DNA of 64,000 nucleotides from Chlamydiota bacterium (GTDB lineage Bacteria > Auribacterota > Tritonobacteria > UBA1439): NCBI GenBank assembly GCA_012729785.1, contig JAAYCL010000021.1:1-64000 (forward strand). The letters are read 5' to 3'. This document shows positions 8,246 through 16,789 of the stretch, in pieces. Below the pieces are notes generated by a model. It searched no databases and was not told where the DNA came from. It saw only the letters and a list, made by a program, of their open reading frames with translations. Every line of letters starts with the position of its first letter. Position 1 is the stretch's first letter. Made by a program: the position numbers and the translations under genes.

Positions 8246-8351
8246 GATCGGGGCGCACCAGTGTTTTGTACAGCTGCGCAGCTCCCTCGCAATCGCACAT
8301 CGTGTTGTCCGGGTGACCCGTTCAAAATCCCCGGAAAATCCCCGGAAAACG

Positions 8352-8380
8352 TTGAACCCCGAGGGAAGGGATGGTATAGT
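8352..8380 (+). promoter_or_regulatory. Sigma70-type promoter for tRNA-Thr
   Basis: TTGAAC at 8352-8357 and TATAGT at 8375-8380 are separated by 17 bp. Transcription would begin near 8387, about 43 bp before the tRNA. Confidence 0.6.
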
Positions 8381-8429
8381 ATTTTAAAAGCGGCCTCCGG
8401 ACGGTTGCGGCGGAGGAATGATCTCGCGA

Positions 8430-8505
8430 GCCAACGTAGCTCAACTGGCAGAGCAGCGCATTCGTAATGCGCAGGTTATCGGTTCGATTCCGATCGTTGG
8501 CTCCA
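8430..8505 (+). tRNA. tRNA-Thr (anticodon CGT)
   Basis: A 76-nt cloverleaf. The acceptor arms GCCAACG (8430-8436) and CGTTGGC (8495-8501) pair, the anticodon stem GCGCA/TGCGC encloses TTCGTAA with anticodon CGT, and the T-arm carries GGTTCGATTCC. The discriminator is T and CCA is encoded (8503-8505). It decodes ACG. Confidence 0.97.
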
Positions 8506-8595
8506 TTACTTCAGTCGGTGGCGCGCAGTTTCTTGTTTCCAGGGACAGTCGGGAGAGCAAGGACAGTCGGGACAGTGGGGACAGTGAAAGAATAG

Positions 8596-8626
8596 GGGAG
8601 GGCCGGCGGCCCTCCCTTCGTGTTTT
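8596..8626 (+). terminator. Intrinsic terminator after tRNA-Thr
   Basis: GGGAGGGCC (8596-8604), loop GGC, GGCCCTCCC (8608-8616), then a T-rich TTCGTGTTTT run. The 9-bp GC stem and tail fit a rho-independent terminator. Just upstream lie degenerate GGACAGT repeats (8542-8585). Confidence 0.65.
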
Positions 8627-8735
8627 CCGTCCTGATCCCGGCTTCCCGCCCACCAGACGGAGGACAGGTCGGCGGGATGACGGCGATCGGCGTTTCCGGT
8701 TTCTCGTTTCGCGTTTTCAGAAATGCGGGGGAACG

Positions 8736-9158
8736 ATGAGAAGGGCGGCGGTGCTGACAACGTGCCTGGCGCTGTGCGGGTGCGCGGCGTCGCGGGGCGC
8801 GGCGCCGTTTTCGGTGGATGTCGACGTGCGGGATGCGGACGGGTCCACCCCGCTCATGAAGGCGGTCTTCATCGGGAACCGGCAGTTCGCGGAGACGCTC
8901 ATCGCGCACGGGGCGGACGTGAACGCCCGGAACGCGCACGGGAGCACGCCGCTGATGATCGCCGCGCACGCGGGGAGGAACGAGATCGCCCGGCTCCTCA
9001 TCGAGAATGGCGCGGACGTGAACGCGCGGGTGAACGGGGAGAACGTCGCCCTCGCCATCGCGAACGAGCAGGGGAACGACGAGCTCGTGCGGATGCTCGA
9101 AGAGGCGGGGGCGCGGCTGCACCCCGCATCCGGGACTCCGGCTGTTTCCACGGAATGA
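8736..9158 (+). CDS. Ankyrin-repeat lipoprotein
   Basis: A 140-residue protein with a short lipoprotein signal ending in LALCGC (the second Cys would be lipidated) and three to four ankyrin repeats over residues 30-130, for example GSTPLMIAAHAGRNEIARLL and NGADVNAR. Ankyrin repeats bind proteins. I took the ATG at 8736 rather than upstream in-frame codons because the signal peptide begins there and GGGGGAA precedes it. It probably sits in the periplasm anchored to a membrane. The partner is unknown. Confidence 0.8.
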   Translation: MRRAAVLTTCLALCGCAASRGAAPFSVDVDVRDADGSTPLMKAVFIGNRQFAETLIAHGADVNARNAHGSTPLMIAAHAGRNEIARLLIENGADVNARVNGENVALAIANEQGNDELVRMLEEAGARLHPASGTPAVSTE

Positions 9159-9517
9159 GAAGGCGAAGCGCGTCCCCCCGCCCGCCCGCGAGAGGGGGGC
9201 CCGGATGACGAACCCCGATTCGAACGCATCCGCGAGGCGCGGATAGCCGGGCGCGCGAAGAGCGTCCCGTGGCTGTCGGGGGGGATCGGGACGCCGTCGC
9301 GGCGGCGGATCGCACGGCAGCGGAGCGATCCCCTGGAAGATCCGCGGCGCGCGGGACGGCGCGATCCCCGCACGCAGCGGCGGGAAGCGGCCCCGACGCG
9401 GCGCGCCGGAGGGGGGCATTCTCCGCGACCCTGCGCCGCGGGGAAGCGGAGCTTCCGCCGGCCGCGCGGAAAAGGAGCCCCGACGCGGCGTCTTCGGGTA
9501 TACTATCGGCGCACCCG
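9159..9517. other. Gene-free GC-rich interval
   Basis: These 359 bp show no convincing gene. Reading frames on both strands are low-complexity by-products of GC richness. A C6/G6 inverted pair just after the ankyrin gene (about 9172-9200) and a GGAAGC/GCTTCC hairpin near 9451-9465 could act in termination. TATACT at 9499-9504, 13 bp before the next ATG, could be a -10, but I see no matching -35. Confidence 0.4.
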
Positions 9518-11266
9518 ATGAAACGCGCCCTTGAATGGCTATCCGTCGCCGCGGTGATCTCGCTCGCGGCGGTCCTCCGCTTCACGGACGCATCCTCCCT
9601 GCGCGATCTCGCCATCGTGCCCGACAACGCGCAGTACGCCGTCGGCGGCTGGAACCTCGCCCGCGGCCGCGGGCTCTGGATCTACATCAACGACCTGAAG
9701 CTTCCGCTCCAGTACCCGTGCGGCTTCCCGCTGATTTTGGCCGTCTTTTACCTCGCGACAAACGCCGCGCTGCACCAGGCGGTCCACCTGGTGCACCTGT
9801 TCGCTCTCGCGACGATTCTCCTGGTCTACCTCTTCGCCCGGAGCGTGTTCGGGAGGAGGATCGCCCTTCTCGCGTCGCTCCTCCTCGCCGTCGCGCCTTC
9901 CTCAGTCGGGTACAGCCAGGTCCTGATCAGCGACATGGTCTCCAACGCGTTCATCGTCGCCGGGCTCTGGCTGGCCTGGCAGGCGGCGGCGCGAAATGAC
10001 ACGCGGCCGGGGCCCTGGGCCGCGGCGGGGGCGCTGTGCGGCTTTTCAGCCGCGGTGCACCTGCTGAGCGGTCTCACCGTTGTCCCGCTCGCCGCGGCGT
10101 CCCTCTGCGGCGCCTGCGGCGGCCGGCGGCGTTTCCCCGCGCCGCTTCTCTGGGCGCTCGCGGGGTTCGCGGCCGGTTTCTCCCCCGTGCTTGTCTGCAA
10201 CGCCGTCGCCTTCGGGAATCCGTTCCGCAGCGGCTACGACTACTGGGCGCGATGGGGTCAGGGGCAGCGCAACTTCTCCCTTGCCTACGCCTGGAGGAAC
10301 ACGGCGGTCTCGGAGCGCGGGGACGGGAGGGGGAACCTCGGGTTCTTCGTCTGGCATTTCCTCGGCAGGAGCTGGCCCACGCTCTTCGCGCCGTATTTCT
10401 TGACCGTTCTTCCCTTCGCTGCCGCGGGGGCGGCGGCCGGGATCGTTCCGACGCGCCGGTGGGCGGCGTTGCCGATCGGCGTTCTGGCGGCCGCGGCAAC
10501 GGCATGCGCGCTCCTCTTCCCCCTCGCCCCGTGGGTGAACGCGCCGCTCCTCGCCGCCGCGGCCGCGGCGCTTTTCTTCCCCGCCGCACGAGCGGCCGGG
10601 CGCGGTGCGCGCCTCTTCGCGCTCATCGCGTCGACGCTTGCCGGATCGGTGGTCCTCGTCCTCCTCTTCTACAGTTTCCAGATGTCCAAGTTCCTCCTCC
10701 CGATCGTGCCGCTCGTCTGCATCCTTGCCGCGCGCGGCGTCCTCCTTCTCGCGGAGGCATGCCGAGGCCCCGGCGCCTTCCCGGTGCTGCTGCGCCTTCC
10801 CGCGGCGGCGCTGTTCGCCCTCACCGCCTGGGGATGCGCCTTGCCGTTCGCAGGCGGACACTTCTCCCGCCCGGAATTTCCGTGGGGCTGGCACGAGGGG
10901 ATCGAGCTGCTCGACCGCATCGCCCCGCCTGATGCCATCCTGATCTCCGGGATCGACGGGGTGTTCGTGACGCACTACTTCGTCAAGGAGACGCAGCGGG
11001 TCTACGTCCCGACGTCCCGGGATATCGAGTACGTCAGGCACCGGAAGCTCCCGCTCTCGACGGCCATGGATGATCCGGCGTATCTGGCGGCCGCGGCGGC
11101 GAAGGGGAGAAGAATCTTCATGGACGGGTTCACCTATCACCAATGGGCCGGAGTGCGGGTGGCGATGGAGAAGCAATTCATCTTCGTCCCGGTGGCGTCG
11201 TACCGCGGGGGCGCGCTGCGCCTCTTCGAGCTTCGCCCGCGAGTCGTGCACGGTCCAACCACGTAG
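9518..11266 (+). CDS. GT-C family membrane glycosyltransferase (ArnT/PMT-like)
   Basis: A 582-residue integral membrane protein with about 11-12 hydrophobic segments. The first periplasmic loop, after the first membrane helix, carries an acidic motif (VPDNAQYAVGGWNLARGRG), as in the ArnT/PMT (GT39/GT83) enzymes that move a sugar from a polyprenyl-phosphate donor. A soluble C-terminal tail follows the last membrane helix. The start at 9518 is chosen because the 83 upstream in-frame codons are low-complexity. It heads a group with an SGNH hydrolase and another GT-C protein, suggesting cell-envelope glycan modification. Donor and acceptor are unknown. Confidence 0.8.
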   Translation: MKRALEWLSVAAVISLAAVLRFTDASSLRDLAIVPDNAQYAVGGWNLARGRGLWIYINDLKLPLQYPCGFPLILAVFYLATNAALHQAVHLVHLFALATILLVYLFARSVFGRRIALLASLLLAVAPSSVGYSQVLISDMVSNAFIVAGLWLAWQAAARNDTRPGPWAAAGALCGFSAAVHLLSGLTVVPLAAASLCGACGGRRRFPAPLLWALAGFAAGFSPVLVCNAVAFGNPFRSGYDYWARWGQGQRNFSLAYAWRNTAVSERGDGRGNLGFFVWHFLGRSWPTLFAPYFLTVLPFAAAGAAAGIVPTRRWAALPIGVLAAAATACALLFPLAPWVNAPLLAAAAAALFFPAARAAGRGARLFALIASTLAGSVVLVLLFYSFQMSKFLLPIVPLVCILAARGVLLLAEACRGPGAFPVLLRLPAAALFALTAWGCALPFAGGHFSRPEFPWGWHEGIELLDRIAPPDAILISGIDGVFVTHYFVKETQRVYVPTSRDIEYVRHRKLPLSTAMDDPAYLAAAAAKGRRIFMDGFTYHQWAGVRVAMEKQFIFVPVASYRGGALRLFELRPRVVHGPTT

Positions 11267-11315
11267 GCCGCCTTTCCTGGCACCCGGCGAGGCTTGAATA
11301 CACAAGGGGGGAACG

Positions 11316-12503
11316 GTGAGCGGGGGAAGGACGGGCGCGGCGGTTAAGAGAGCAGGCGCCGTTCTGGGGGCGCTGGCGGTGTGCGCCTTCGCCGGGGAGG
11401 CCGCGTTGCGCCTGCTGGCCCCGTTCCCCGAGCACGGTTCCCGGGCCATCCACTCGTTCCCCGACACCTACCACCCGCTCCTCGGCTGGACGGGCGTTCC
11501 GAATCTCGACACCGTCTTCACGCTCCCGGATTTCAGCCACCGGATCCGCAACAACCAACGCGGCTTCCGGGACCGGGATCACGCGAGGGAGAAGGCCGGG
11601 AAGCGCCGGATCGTCGTTTTGGGCGATTCCACCGCGTGGGGGTGGGGCGTCGAGGCGGAGGAGCGGTTCTCCGACCGCATGGAAAGGATGCTCCCGGGTT
11701 GGGAGGTGCTCAACCTCGCGCAGGCGGGCTACTCGACGGACCAGGAGCTCCTCGTCCTGGAGACGGAGGGGCTCGCCTATGGCCCCGAGCTCGTCCTGCT
11801 CCTCTTCGACCGGAACGACGTGGCGGAGGGGAACAACGCGCGTCTCATCGACAGGATGCAGCCGAAGCCGTGGTTCGAGGAGCGTGACGGCGCGCTGGAA
11901 CTCCGCGGCGTCCCCGTCCCGCGCGACGCCGTCTACTGGGCCCGGAAGGCGGCGCTCGCCAAGACCTACGGCGGCCCGCCGCCGCGCGGGGGGTGGGAGG
12001 GATTCCGCGACCGGGTCCTCGCCCGGTCGCACCTTCACAACTGGATCTCGTTCCGGCTCACGCACCCGGCGCGGAGGGGGGGAGGGGAAGAAGGACGGGA
12101 GGACGAGGAGGTCCTCGATGCGAGGATGGGCCTCACGAAACGACTCCTCTCCCGGATGCACCGCCTCTGCGCGGAACACGGGGCGCGCTTCGTCATCGCC
12201 GACGTCCCGTCGGAATACTCCCCGTTCCTGGCGCGCTTCTGCCGCCGCGAGGGGATACCGCACCTCGACCTCCGCCCCGCGCTCACGGACGGGCTGCGGC
12301 CGGTGCAGCACCGGCGGGTGGGGCACTGGAACCGGCTCGGGCACCGCCTCGTCGCCGGGGCGGCGGTCGACTTTCTGGAGAGGGAGGGGCTTCTGGAGGG
12401 ACGGGCGGAGAGGCAGGGGGCGCGGAGAGGACCGAGTGAAGGTGTGAAGGCGGGAAGGTGTGAAGGCGCAGGGGTGCGAGAATGCGAGGGTATGAGGGTA
12501 TGA
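11316..12503 (+). CDS. SGNH/GDSL-family hydrolase
   Basis: A 395-residue protein with an N-terminal membrane anchor or signal (residues 8-35). It shows the SGNH block I motif VVLGDSTAWGWGV (nucleophile Ser), block III-like FDRNDVAEGNN and a C-terminal His block GHWNRLGHRLVAG. Such enzymes are esterases or O-acetyl hydrolases; next to GT-C genes a role in glycan O-acylation or deacylation is plausible. GTG start after AAGGGGGGAAC. The last 30 residues are encoded by short GAAGGTG/GAGGGTATG repeats and are probably not part of the fold. Its end overlaps the next gene. Confidence 0.8.
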   Translation: MSGGRTGAAVKRAGAVLGALAVCAFAGEAALRLLAPFPEHGSRAIHSFPDTYHPLLGWTGVPNLDTVFTLPDFSHRIRNNQRGFRDRDHAREKAGKRRIVVLGDSTAWGWGVEAEERFSDRMERMLPGWEVLNLAQAGYSTDQELLVLETEGLAYGPELVLLLFDRNDVAEGNNARLIDRMQPKPWFEERDGALELRGVPVPRDAVYWARKAALAKTYGGPPPRGGWEGFRDRVLARSHLHNWISFRLTHPARRGGGEEGREDEEVLDARMGLTKRLLSRMHRLCAEHGARFVIADVPSEYSPFLARFCRREGIPHLDLRPALTDGLRPVQHRRVGHWNRLGHRLVAGAAVDFLEREGLLEGRAERQGARRGPSEGVKAGRCEGAGVRECEGMRV

Positions 12504-12510
12504 GGGTGGA
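12436..12510. repeat. Degenerate micro-repeats at a gene junction
   Basis: Tandem degenerate units of 7-14 bp (GGTGTGAAGGCG, twice; GAGGGTAT, twice) cross the end of the SGNH gene and the start of the following GT-C gene. They encode the tail of one protein and the first residues of the other. Confidence 0.6.
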
Positions 12511-14185
12511 CGTGAAAACGGATCCGGACGGGCGAGGGAAGGCGACGGGGGGCGCGCCGGCGGCGCGCGACCGCACGGCACTCGCGGCGCGGCTGATCGC
12601 CGCGGCGACGCTGGCGCTCGTCTTCGCCCCGTACATCTGGGGGTACCTCAACGCGCCGCCGGGGATGGTCTTCATGGGCTTCGCCGACCACCCGTACGAC
12701 CAGAACGTCTACCTCTCCTACATTCAGCAGGCGGCGGAGGGCAAGCTCCATACCTGCCGCGACCACACGCTCGAGCCCCAGGCGCGCGCCTGGTTCAACC
12801 CCTTCACGTTGATCCTCGGCCGGGCCGCGCGCATCACCGGGGCGACGCCGCTCCAGGTCTACTACGCGGCCATCGCCCTTTACGCCATTCTCCTCCTGCG
12901 CGTCGTCTATTGGTTCGCCTCGCTCTTCACCGCGGACCGGCGCGCGCGCCTCTTCGCCTTCGCGCTCTGCGCCCTCTCGTCGGGCTTCTGCTGGCTGATG
13001 CCCTACCGGCGCTGGCTCGCCCTCGCCTCGCGCTCGCCGGTCGAGAGCCGGAACATCATCCCGATCGACTACTGGATCGGCGAGACGATCACCTTCGAGA
13101 CGATGCTCTCCGTGCCGCAGAAGGCCGCGACCGCGCTGCTGATGCTGCTGGCGTTCGGCCTGTTCATCAGGGCGTGCGAGGGCCGCACGGTTTTGCGCGG
13201 GATCGGCGCCGGCCTCGCCGCCCTCGCCCTCAGTCTCGTCCACCCGGTCGAGGTCGTCGTCGTCGCGGCGGTCGTCGCCGCCTGCGCCCTCGCCGCCGTC
13301 CTGCGCTTCCGGGAGGCGGCCGGCCGAGCCGTCGCGGCGGGAGCGCTTACCGCGGCCACGGCGCTCCCCGCCTTCGCCTATATGGTCTGGCTGTTCAGGA
13401 CGGAGCCGGTGTTCGTCGAGTGGTCCAAGGAGCGGTTCATCTCGCCGCACCCGCTGAGCTATCTGATCGGGTACGGCCTGCCCCTCCTCCTCGCCCTCCC
13501 CGAGATCGTTTGGATCGCGCGCCGGGGGGGGCTCCGCGAGTGGCTCCCCGCCTTGTGGACGATCGCCGTCGCGGCGCTCCTCTACGCCCCGCTCTCGTTC
13601 CAGCGGCGCCTCTCCACCGGCGTGCACGTCGCCGTCTGCCTTCTCGCAACGCTCTTTGTCTTCCGCGCCGTCCTCCCGGCGCTCCGGCGGCGGTGCGCGG
13701 CCTGGTGGGGGCCGCGGGTCGAGGCGGCCTTCCTCGCGGCGATCGTCATCGCGACCGCGCCGGCCAACCTTGTGAAGATCGCCATCTGCGTCCACGAGAT
13801 GCGGACGAACCCGCTTGAATTCCACCTCTACCGGGGCGACGTCGAGGCGATGCGGTGGATGATGGAACGGCACAACGAGGACGCCGCCGTGCTCTCCTCC
13901 TACAAGAGCGGCCTCTACATCCCGGCCTACACCGGCAACCGGACCTACGTCGGGCACTGGTCCGAGACGCTGCGTTTCGAGGAGAAACGCCGGATCGCCG
14001 ACTGGGTCCTCCACGCGCCCGGGCGCATGGAGGAGAAGAAAGAATTCCTGAAGGCGCAGGGGATCCGGTACGTCTACTACGGGACCTTCGAGCGGATGCG
14101 GGGGCCGTTCGCGCTCGAGGAAGCGCCGTTCCTCGAGACGATCTACGACCGCGGCGGGGTGGCGATCCGGCGCGTCGTCCCCTGA
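12482..14185 (+). CDS. Multi-pass membrane protein, GT-C glycosyltransferase-like
   Basis: A 567-residue polytopic membrane protein with an N-terminal helix (about residues 35-55), a long loop containing FMGFADHPYDQNVYLSYI, and at least ten further hydrophobic segments before a soluble C-terminal domain (about 440-567). The topology and the acidic first loop are those of GT-C enzymes, though I cannot place it in a named family. The start is uncertain: ATG 12482 has AGGGG upstream, while ATG 12500 would give a 4-bp ATGA overlap with the SGNH gene. Co-location with the SGNH and GT39-like genes suggests one envelope-glycan unit. Confidence 0.75.
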   Translation: MRGYEGMRVDVKTDPDGRGKATGGAPAARDRTALAARLIAAATLALVFAPYIWGYLNAPPGMVFMGFADHPYDQNVYLSYIQQAAEGKLHTCRDHTLEPQARAWFNPFTLILGRAARITGATPLQVYYAAIALYAILLLRVVYWFASLFTADRRARLFAFALCALSSGFCWLMPYRRWLALASRSPVESRNIIPIDYWIGETITFETMLSVPQKAATALLMLLAFGLFIRACEGRTVLRGIGAGLAALALSLVHPVEVVVVAAVVAACALAAVLRFREAAGRAVAAGALTAATALPAFAYMVWLFRTEPVFVEWSKERFISPHPLSYLIGYGLPLLLALPEIVWIARRGGLREWLPALWTIAVAALLYAPLSFQRRLSTGVHVAVCLLATLFVFRAVLPALRRRCAAWWGPRVEAAFLAAIVIATAPANLVKIAICVHEMRTNPLEFHLYRGDVEAMRWMMERHNEDAAVLSSYKSGLYIPAYTGNRTYVGHWSETLRFEEKRRIADWVLHAPGRMEEKKEFLKAQGIRYVYYGTFERMRGPFALEEAPFLETIYDRGGVAIRRVVP

Positions 14186-14279
14186 CCCCGCCTTTCGTCC
14201 GCCTCGGGCCGATTCCGCTTGCGCGCCGCCTCCCGCCGTGCGAGACTGCCGGCGGGGTTGGCGACGGGGGAGCGGCGGC

Positions 14280-15026
14280 ATGAACTCGGCGGGGAGGGGG
14301 AACGGGTGGGGCATGGCGCTCCTCGGCGCGATGCTCGCGGCGGGAATGACGGCGTCCGCGATCACGGCGTCGAGAAGCTTCGAGCGGGTGCGGTCCGCGG
14401 ACCGCACCATCCGGGTGAAAGGCGCGTCGGAGAGAAGGATCGTCTCCGACTGGGCGGTCTGGGAGGCGCGCTTCACGGCGCGGGCGCCGGGGCTCACCGC
14501 CGCCTACGAGAAGATCCGCGCGGACCTGGACGCGGTCCTCGCCTACCTCGAACGCGGCGGCGTCCCGCGGGAGGGGGTGGCGGTCTCCTCCGTCTCCACC
14601 GATATCAGGTACGGCATGACCGAGAAGGGGGCGGTCACGAACCGCATCGAGGGGTTCGTGTTGGAGCAGACGGTGCGGGTGAGTTCCGGCGACATCCCGC
14701 TCGTCACGCGCCTCGCGCGGGACTCCACCGGCCTCATCAAGGACGGGATCGAGTTCTCCTCCCTGCCGCCGAGCTACTACTACACCAAGCTGAACGACCT
14801 GAAGATCGCCATGCTCGGCGAGGCCACGAAAGACGCGAAGACGAGAGCAGAGCAGCTCGCCCTACACAGCGGGTGCGAGGTCGGCGCGCTCCGTTCCGCG
14901 AGCCAGGGGGTCTTCCAGATCACCCCGGAGTACTCCACCGCGGTGTCGGACTACGGGGTCTACGACACCGGATCGGTCGTCAAGTGCGTCAAGGCGCTCG
15001 TCACCGCGGAGTTCTCGATCCGGTGA
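14280..15026 (+). CDS. SIMPL-domain (YggE-like) exported protein
   Basis: A 248-residue protein with an N-terminal signal or anchor (residues 10-30) followed by a SIMPL/DUF541 domain: RTIRVKGASERRIVSDWAVW at the start, YTKLNDLKIAMLGEATKDA in the middle, and a closing KALVTAEFSIR. YggE relatives are periplasmic or outer-membrane proteins linked to oxidative stress, with unknown biochemistry. ATG 14280 is favoured over 14238 because it places the hydrophobic segment correctly. The gene ends convergently with the next one, and a GGAGGG/CCCTCC hairpin (15038-15053) lies at the junction. Confidence 0.85.
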   Translation: MNSAGRGNGWGMALLGAMLAAGMTASAITASRSFERVRSADRTIRVKGASERRIVSDWAVWEARFTARAPGLTAAYEKIRADLDAVLAYLERGGVPREGVAVSSVSTDIRYGMTEKGAVTNRIEGFVLEQTVRVSSGDIPLVTRLARDSTGLIKDGIEFSSLPPSYYYTKLNDLKIAMLGEATKDAKTRAEQLALHSGCEVGALRSASQGVFQITPEYSTAVSDYGVYDTGSVVKCVKALVTAEFSIR

Positions 15027-15043
15027 CGGGTTGACCTGGAGGG

Positions 15044-15244
15044 TCACCCCTCCACGACCTCGATCTCGAGATCCTCATCCTTGACGCTGCTGCACGGGCA
15101 GTACTCGAGCCGGTACCGGATCTCCTCCCTGACCTTGTCGAGGGCCTCCTGGCGTGTCGGGGCCCCGGCGCTGCATCTGGGTTCATCGCAGTAGGCGATG
15201 AACCTCCCCGAACTCACCTGCACAACCCTGACGGGATAGGGCAT
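15044..15244 (-). CDS. Small HicB-like protein
   Basis: A 66-residue acidic protein whose central pattern (SSGRFIAYCDEP...APTRQEALDKVREEIRYRLEY) is like the small HicB antitoxin fold, which has a beta-hairpin, a helix, and the ALDKVREEI signature. Residues Cys19, Cys24, Cys49 and Cys51 are unusual for HicB. No hicA toxin is adjacent and there is no C-terminal DNA-binding domain, so it may be a stand-alone HicB-like protein rather than an antitoxin. The 3' end converges with the SIMPL gene. Confidence 0.6.
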   Translation of the reverse strand: MPYPVRVVQVSSGRFIAYCDEPRCSAGAPTRQEALDKVREEIRYRLEYCPCSSVKDEDLEIEVVEG

Positions 15245-15263
15245 CGGATCCGCCTCCTTCTCG

Positions 15264-16382
15264 CTACCGCAGCAGGAACGGCTGCGACCGGTACCGTCTT
15301 CCCTTCCAGCGCACGCCCCTCCCCCCGATCTTCTTCCAAAACGCCCCCGCGAGGATCCCGATGAGCACCGCGGCGCCGAGCGGATGGACGAACACGAAAC
15401 GCCGGTCCGCGCCGATGAAGGCGTACCCGCGTTCGGCGGCCAGGTGCATCGCCACGAGCTGGGCGAGGGCGAGGCGGGGCCACCGCGGGAGGGCGAGGTA
15501 GGGGAGGAACGAGAGGAGGGCGGCCGCCAGTGCCACGACCGGCAGCGCCCAGATGAGGTCGCTGAAGACGAGGAAGAAGATCCGCTCCCAGCCGGCGCGG
15601 AGGGAGCGGAGCGAGGAGTACATCCGGCACCGCAGCAGGGCGCGGCCGGGGAGGAGGCGGAACCGGACCCCGGCGCGCTTGGCGTTCTGCGCCAGGGCGA
15701 TATCCTCGAGCGGGAAGGAGAGCACCGCCGCGTGCCCCCCGATGCGTTCGTAGGCGGCGCGTTCGAAGAGGAAATACTGGCCGTTGGCGAACGCCATCCT
15801 CGAGCGGTCGCGGTTGATCCGCCGGAGCGGGAAGAGCAGGAACAGGGCGATGCCGATGACCGGCTGGACGGTCTTTTCCCAGAACCCCTCGCAGGCGGGG
15901 GCGGGGAGGAGGGAGAGCGCCCCGACGCCCTCGCGGATCGCCCAGGCGAGGGGGACGCCGATCGAGTGGGGGCCGTGCTCCGTATCGGCGTCCGTGAAGA
16001 GGAGCCAGTCGCCGCGCGCCGCGCCCGCCGCGACGGCGAGCGCGTGGCTCTTGCCCGCGCAACCGTCCGGCGGGGGCGGCACCCGCACCGTGTGCACCGA
16101 CGGGAACCGGGCGCGGAGGATCTCCGGCGTCGAGTCCTCGGACCCGTCGTCGGCGACGATGATCTCGGTGCGCGGGTGCCTCTGGGCGAGGAGGGAATCC
16201 AGGCAGCGGCCTATGCAGCGATCCTCGTTGCGCGCCGCCACGAGCACCGAGACGAGCGGCGGGTCCGCGAGCGGCTCCCGCAGCGCCGGGTCGCGCAACA
16301 GGTCCTGGCGCGGCGCGAGGAGGGCGGCGAGGTACCGCCGCACCCAGACCGCGAGCACCAGGAGCATCAGAAGCCGCGCCAT
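15264..16382 (-). CDS. CrtQ-like family 2 glycosyltransferase
   Basis: A 372-residue membrane-associated GT2 enzyme: N-terminal membrane helix, GT-A domain with VSVLVAARNEDRCIGRCLDS, IIVADDGSEDSTPE and the DxD motif FTDADTEHG, then RMAFANGQYFLF, ED motif FPLEDIALAQNAKRAG and MYSSLRSLRAGW, and two to three C-terminal membrane helices. These motifs match the CrtQ/HpnB-like branch that glycosylates lipids such as carotenoids or hopanoids; the acceptor is not known here. I started at ATG 16382 because the 51 upstream in-frame codons run through the promoter region. Confidence 0.82.
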   Translation of the reverse strand: MARLLMLLVLAVWVRRYLAALLAPRQDLLRDPALREPLADPPLVSVLVAARNEDRCIGRCLDSLLAQRHPRTEIIVADDGSEDSTPEILRARFPSVHTVRVPPPPDGCAGKSHALAVAAGAARGDWLLFTDADTEHGPHSIGVPLAWAIREGVGALSLLPAPACEGFWEKTVQPVIGIALFLLFPLRRINRDRSRMAFANGQYFLFERAAYERIGGHAAVLSFPLEDIALAQNAKRAGVRFRLLPGRALLRCRMYSSLRSLRAGWERIFFLVFSDLIWALPVVALAAALLSFLPYLALPRWPRLALAQLVAMHLAAERGYAFIGADRRFVFVHPLGAAVLIGILAGAFWKKIGGRGVRWKGRRYRSQPFLLR

Positions 16383-16449
16383 GGGCCCATTGTAACAGGG
16401 CGGCGGGGGGGCGGGGAGGGAAACCGCGCCCGGTCGGGCCGTGTCCCCC

Positions 16450-16478
16450 TTGAAGGCATACCCCTGTTCATATATCAT
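16450..16478 (+). promoter_or_regulatory. Promoter for the histone-like DUF2934 gene
   Basis: TTGAAG (16450-16455) and TATCAT (16473-16478) are 17 bp apart. The 5' leader contains a CGCGGCG/CGCCGCG hairpin before the ATG at 16529. Confidence 0.5.
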
Positions 16479-16528
16479 GGCGAAAAAGGCGCGGCGGGAA
16501 ACGCCGCGACCGGAAAGGAACGGCCACA

Positions 16529-16789
16529 ATGGCAAGGAAGATTGCGGCGGTGAAGAAGGCGGCGAAGCGTACGGTCCGTGCGAAGGCCCCCGCGAAGGCC
16601 CCGAAGAAGAAGGCGGCGAAGGCCCCGAAGAAGAAGGCGCCCGCGCGCCCGCGGCTCAGCCCGCGTGAACTGGAGCGGGAGATACAGAAGATCGCGTACG
16701 AGCTCTACGCGCGGAGGGGGTACTTCCACGGCCGCGACATGGCCGACTGGCTGGAAGCGGAGCGGATCGTTCTGTCGAAACTGCGCTGA
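16529..16789 (+). CDS. Histone H1-like DUF2934 protein
   Basis: An 86-residue protein. Residues 1-42 are a Lys/Ala/Pro-rich tail with KAPKKKA-type repeats like eukaryotic H1 or bacterial Hc1/AlgP tails; residues 44-86 are a DUF2934 domain (EREIQKIAYELYARRGYFHG, then DMADWLEAERIVL). DUF2934 is common in environmental bacteria and of unknown function. The basic tail suggests nucleic-acid binding. AAAGGAACGG precedes the start. Confidence 0.85.
   Translation: MARKIAAVKKAAKRTVRAKAPAKAPKKKAAKAPKKKAPARPRLSPRELEREIQKIAYELYARRGYFHGRDMADWLEAERIVLSKLR

Noticed and set aside
9269-9517. 83-codon N-terminal extension of the first GT-C gene
   Set aside because: The extension is low-complexity Arg/Ala-rich; the membrane topology starts at ATG 9518.
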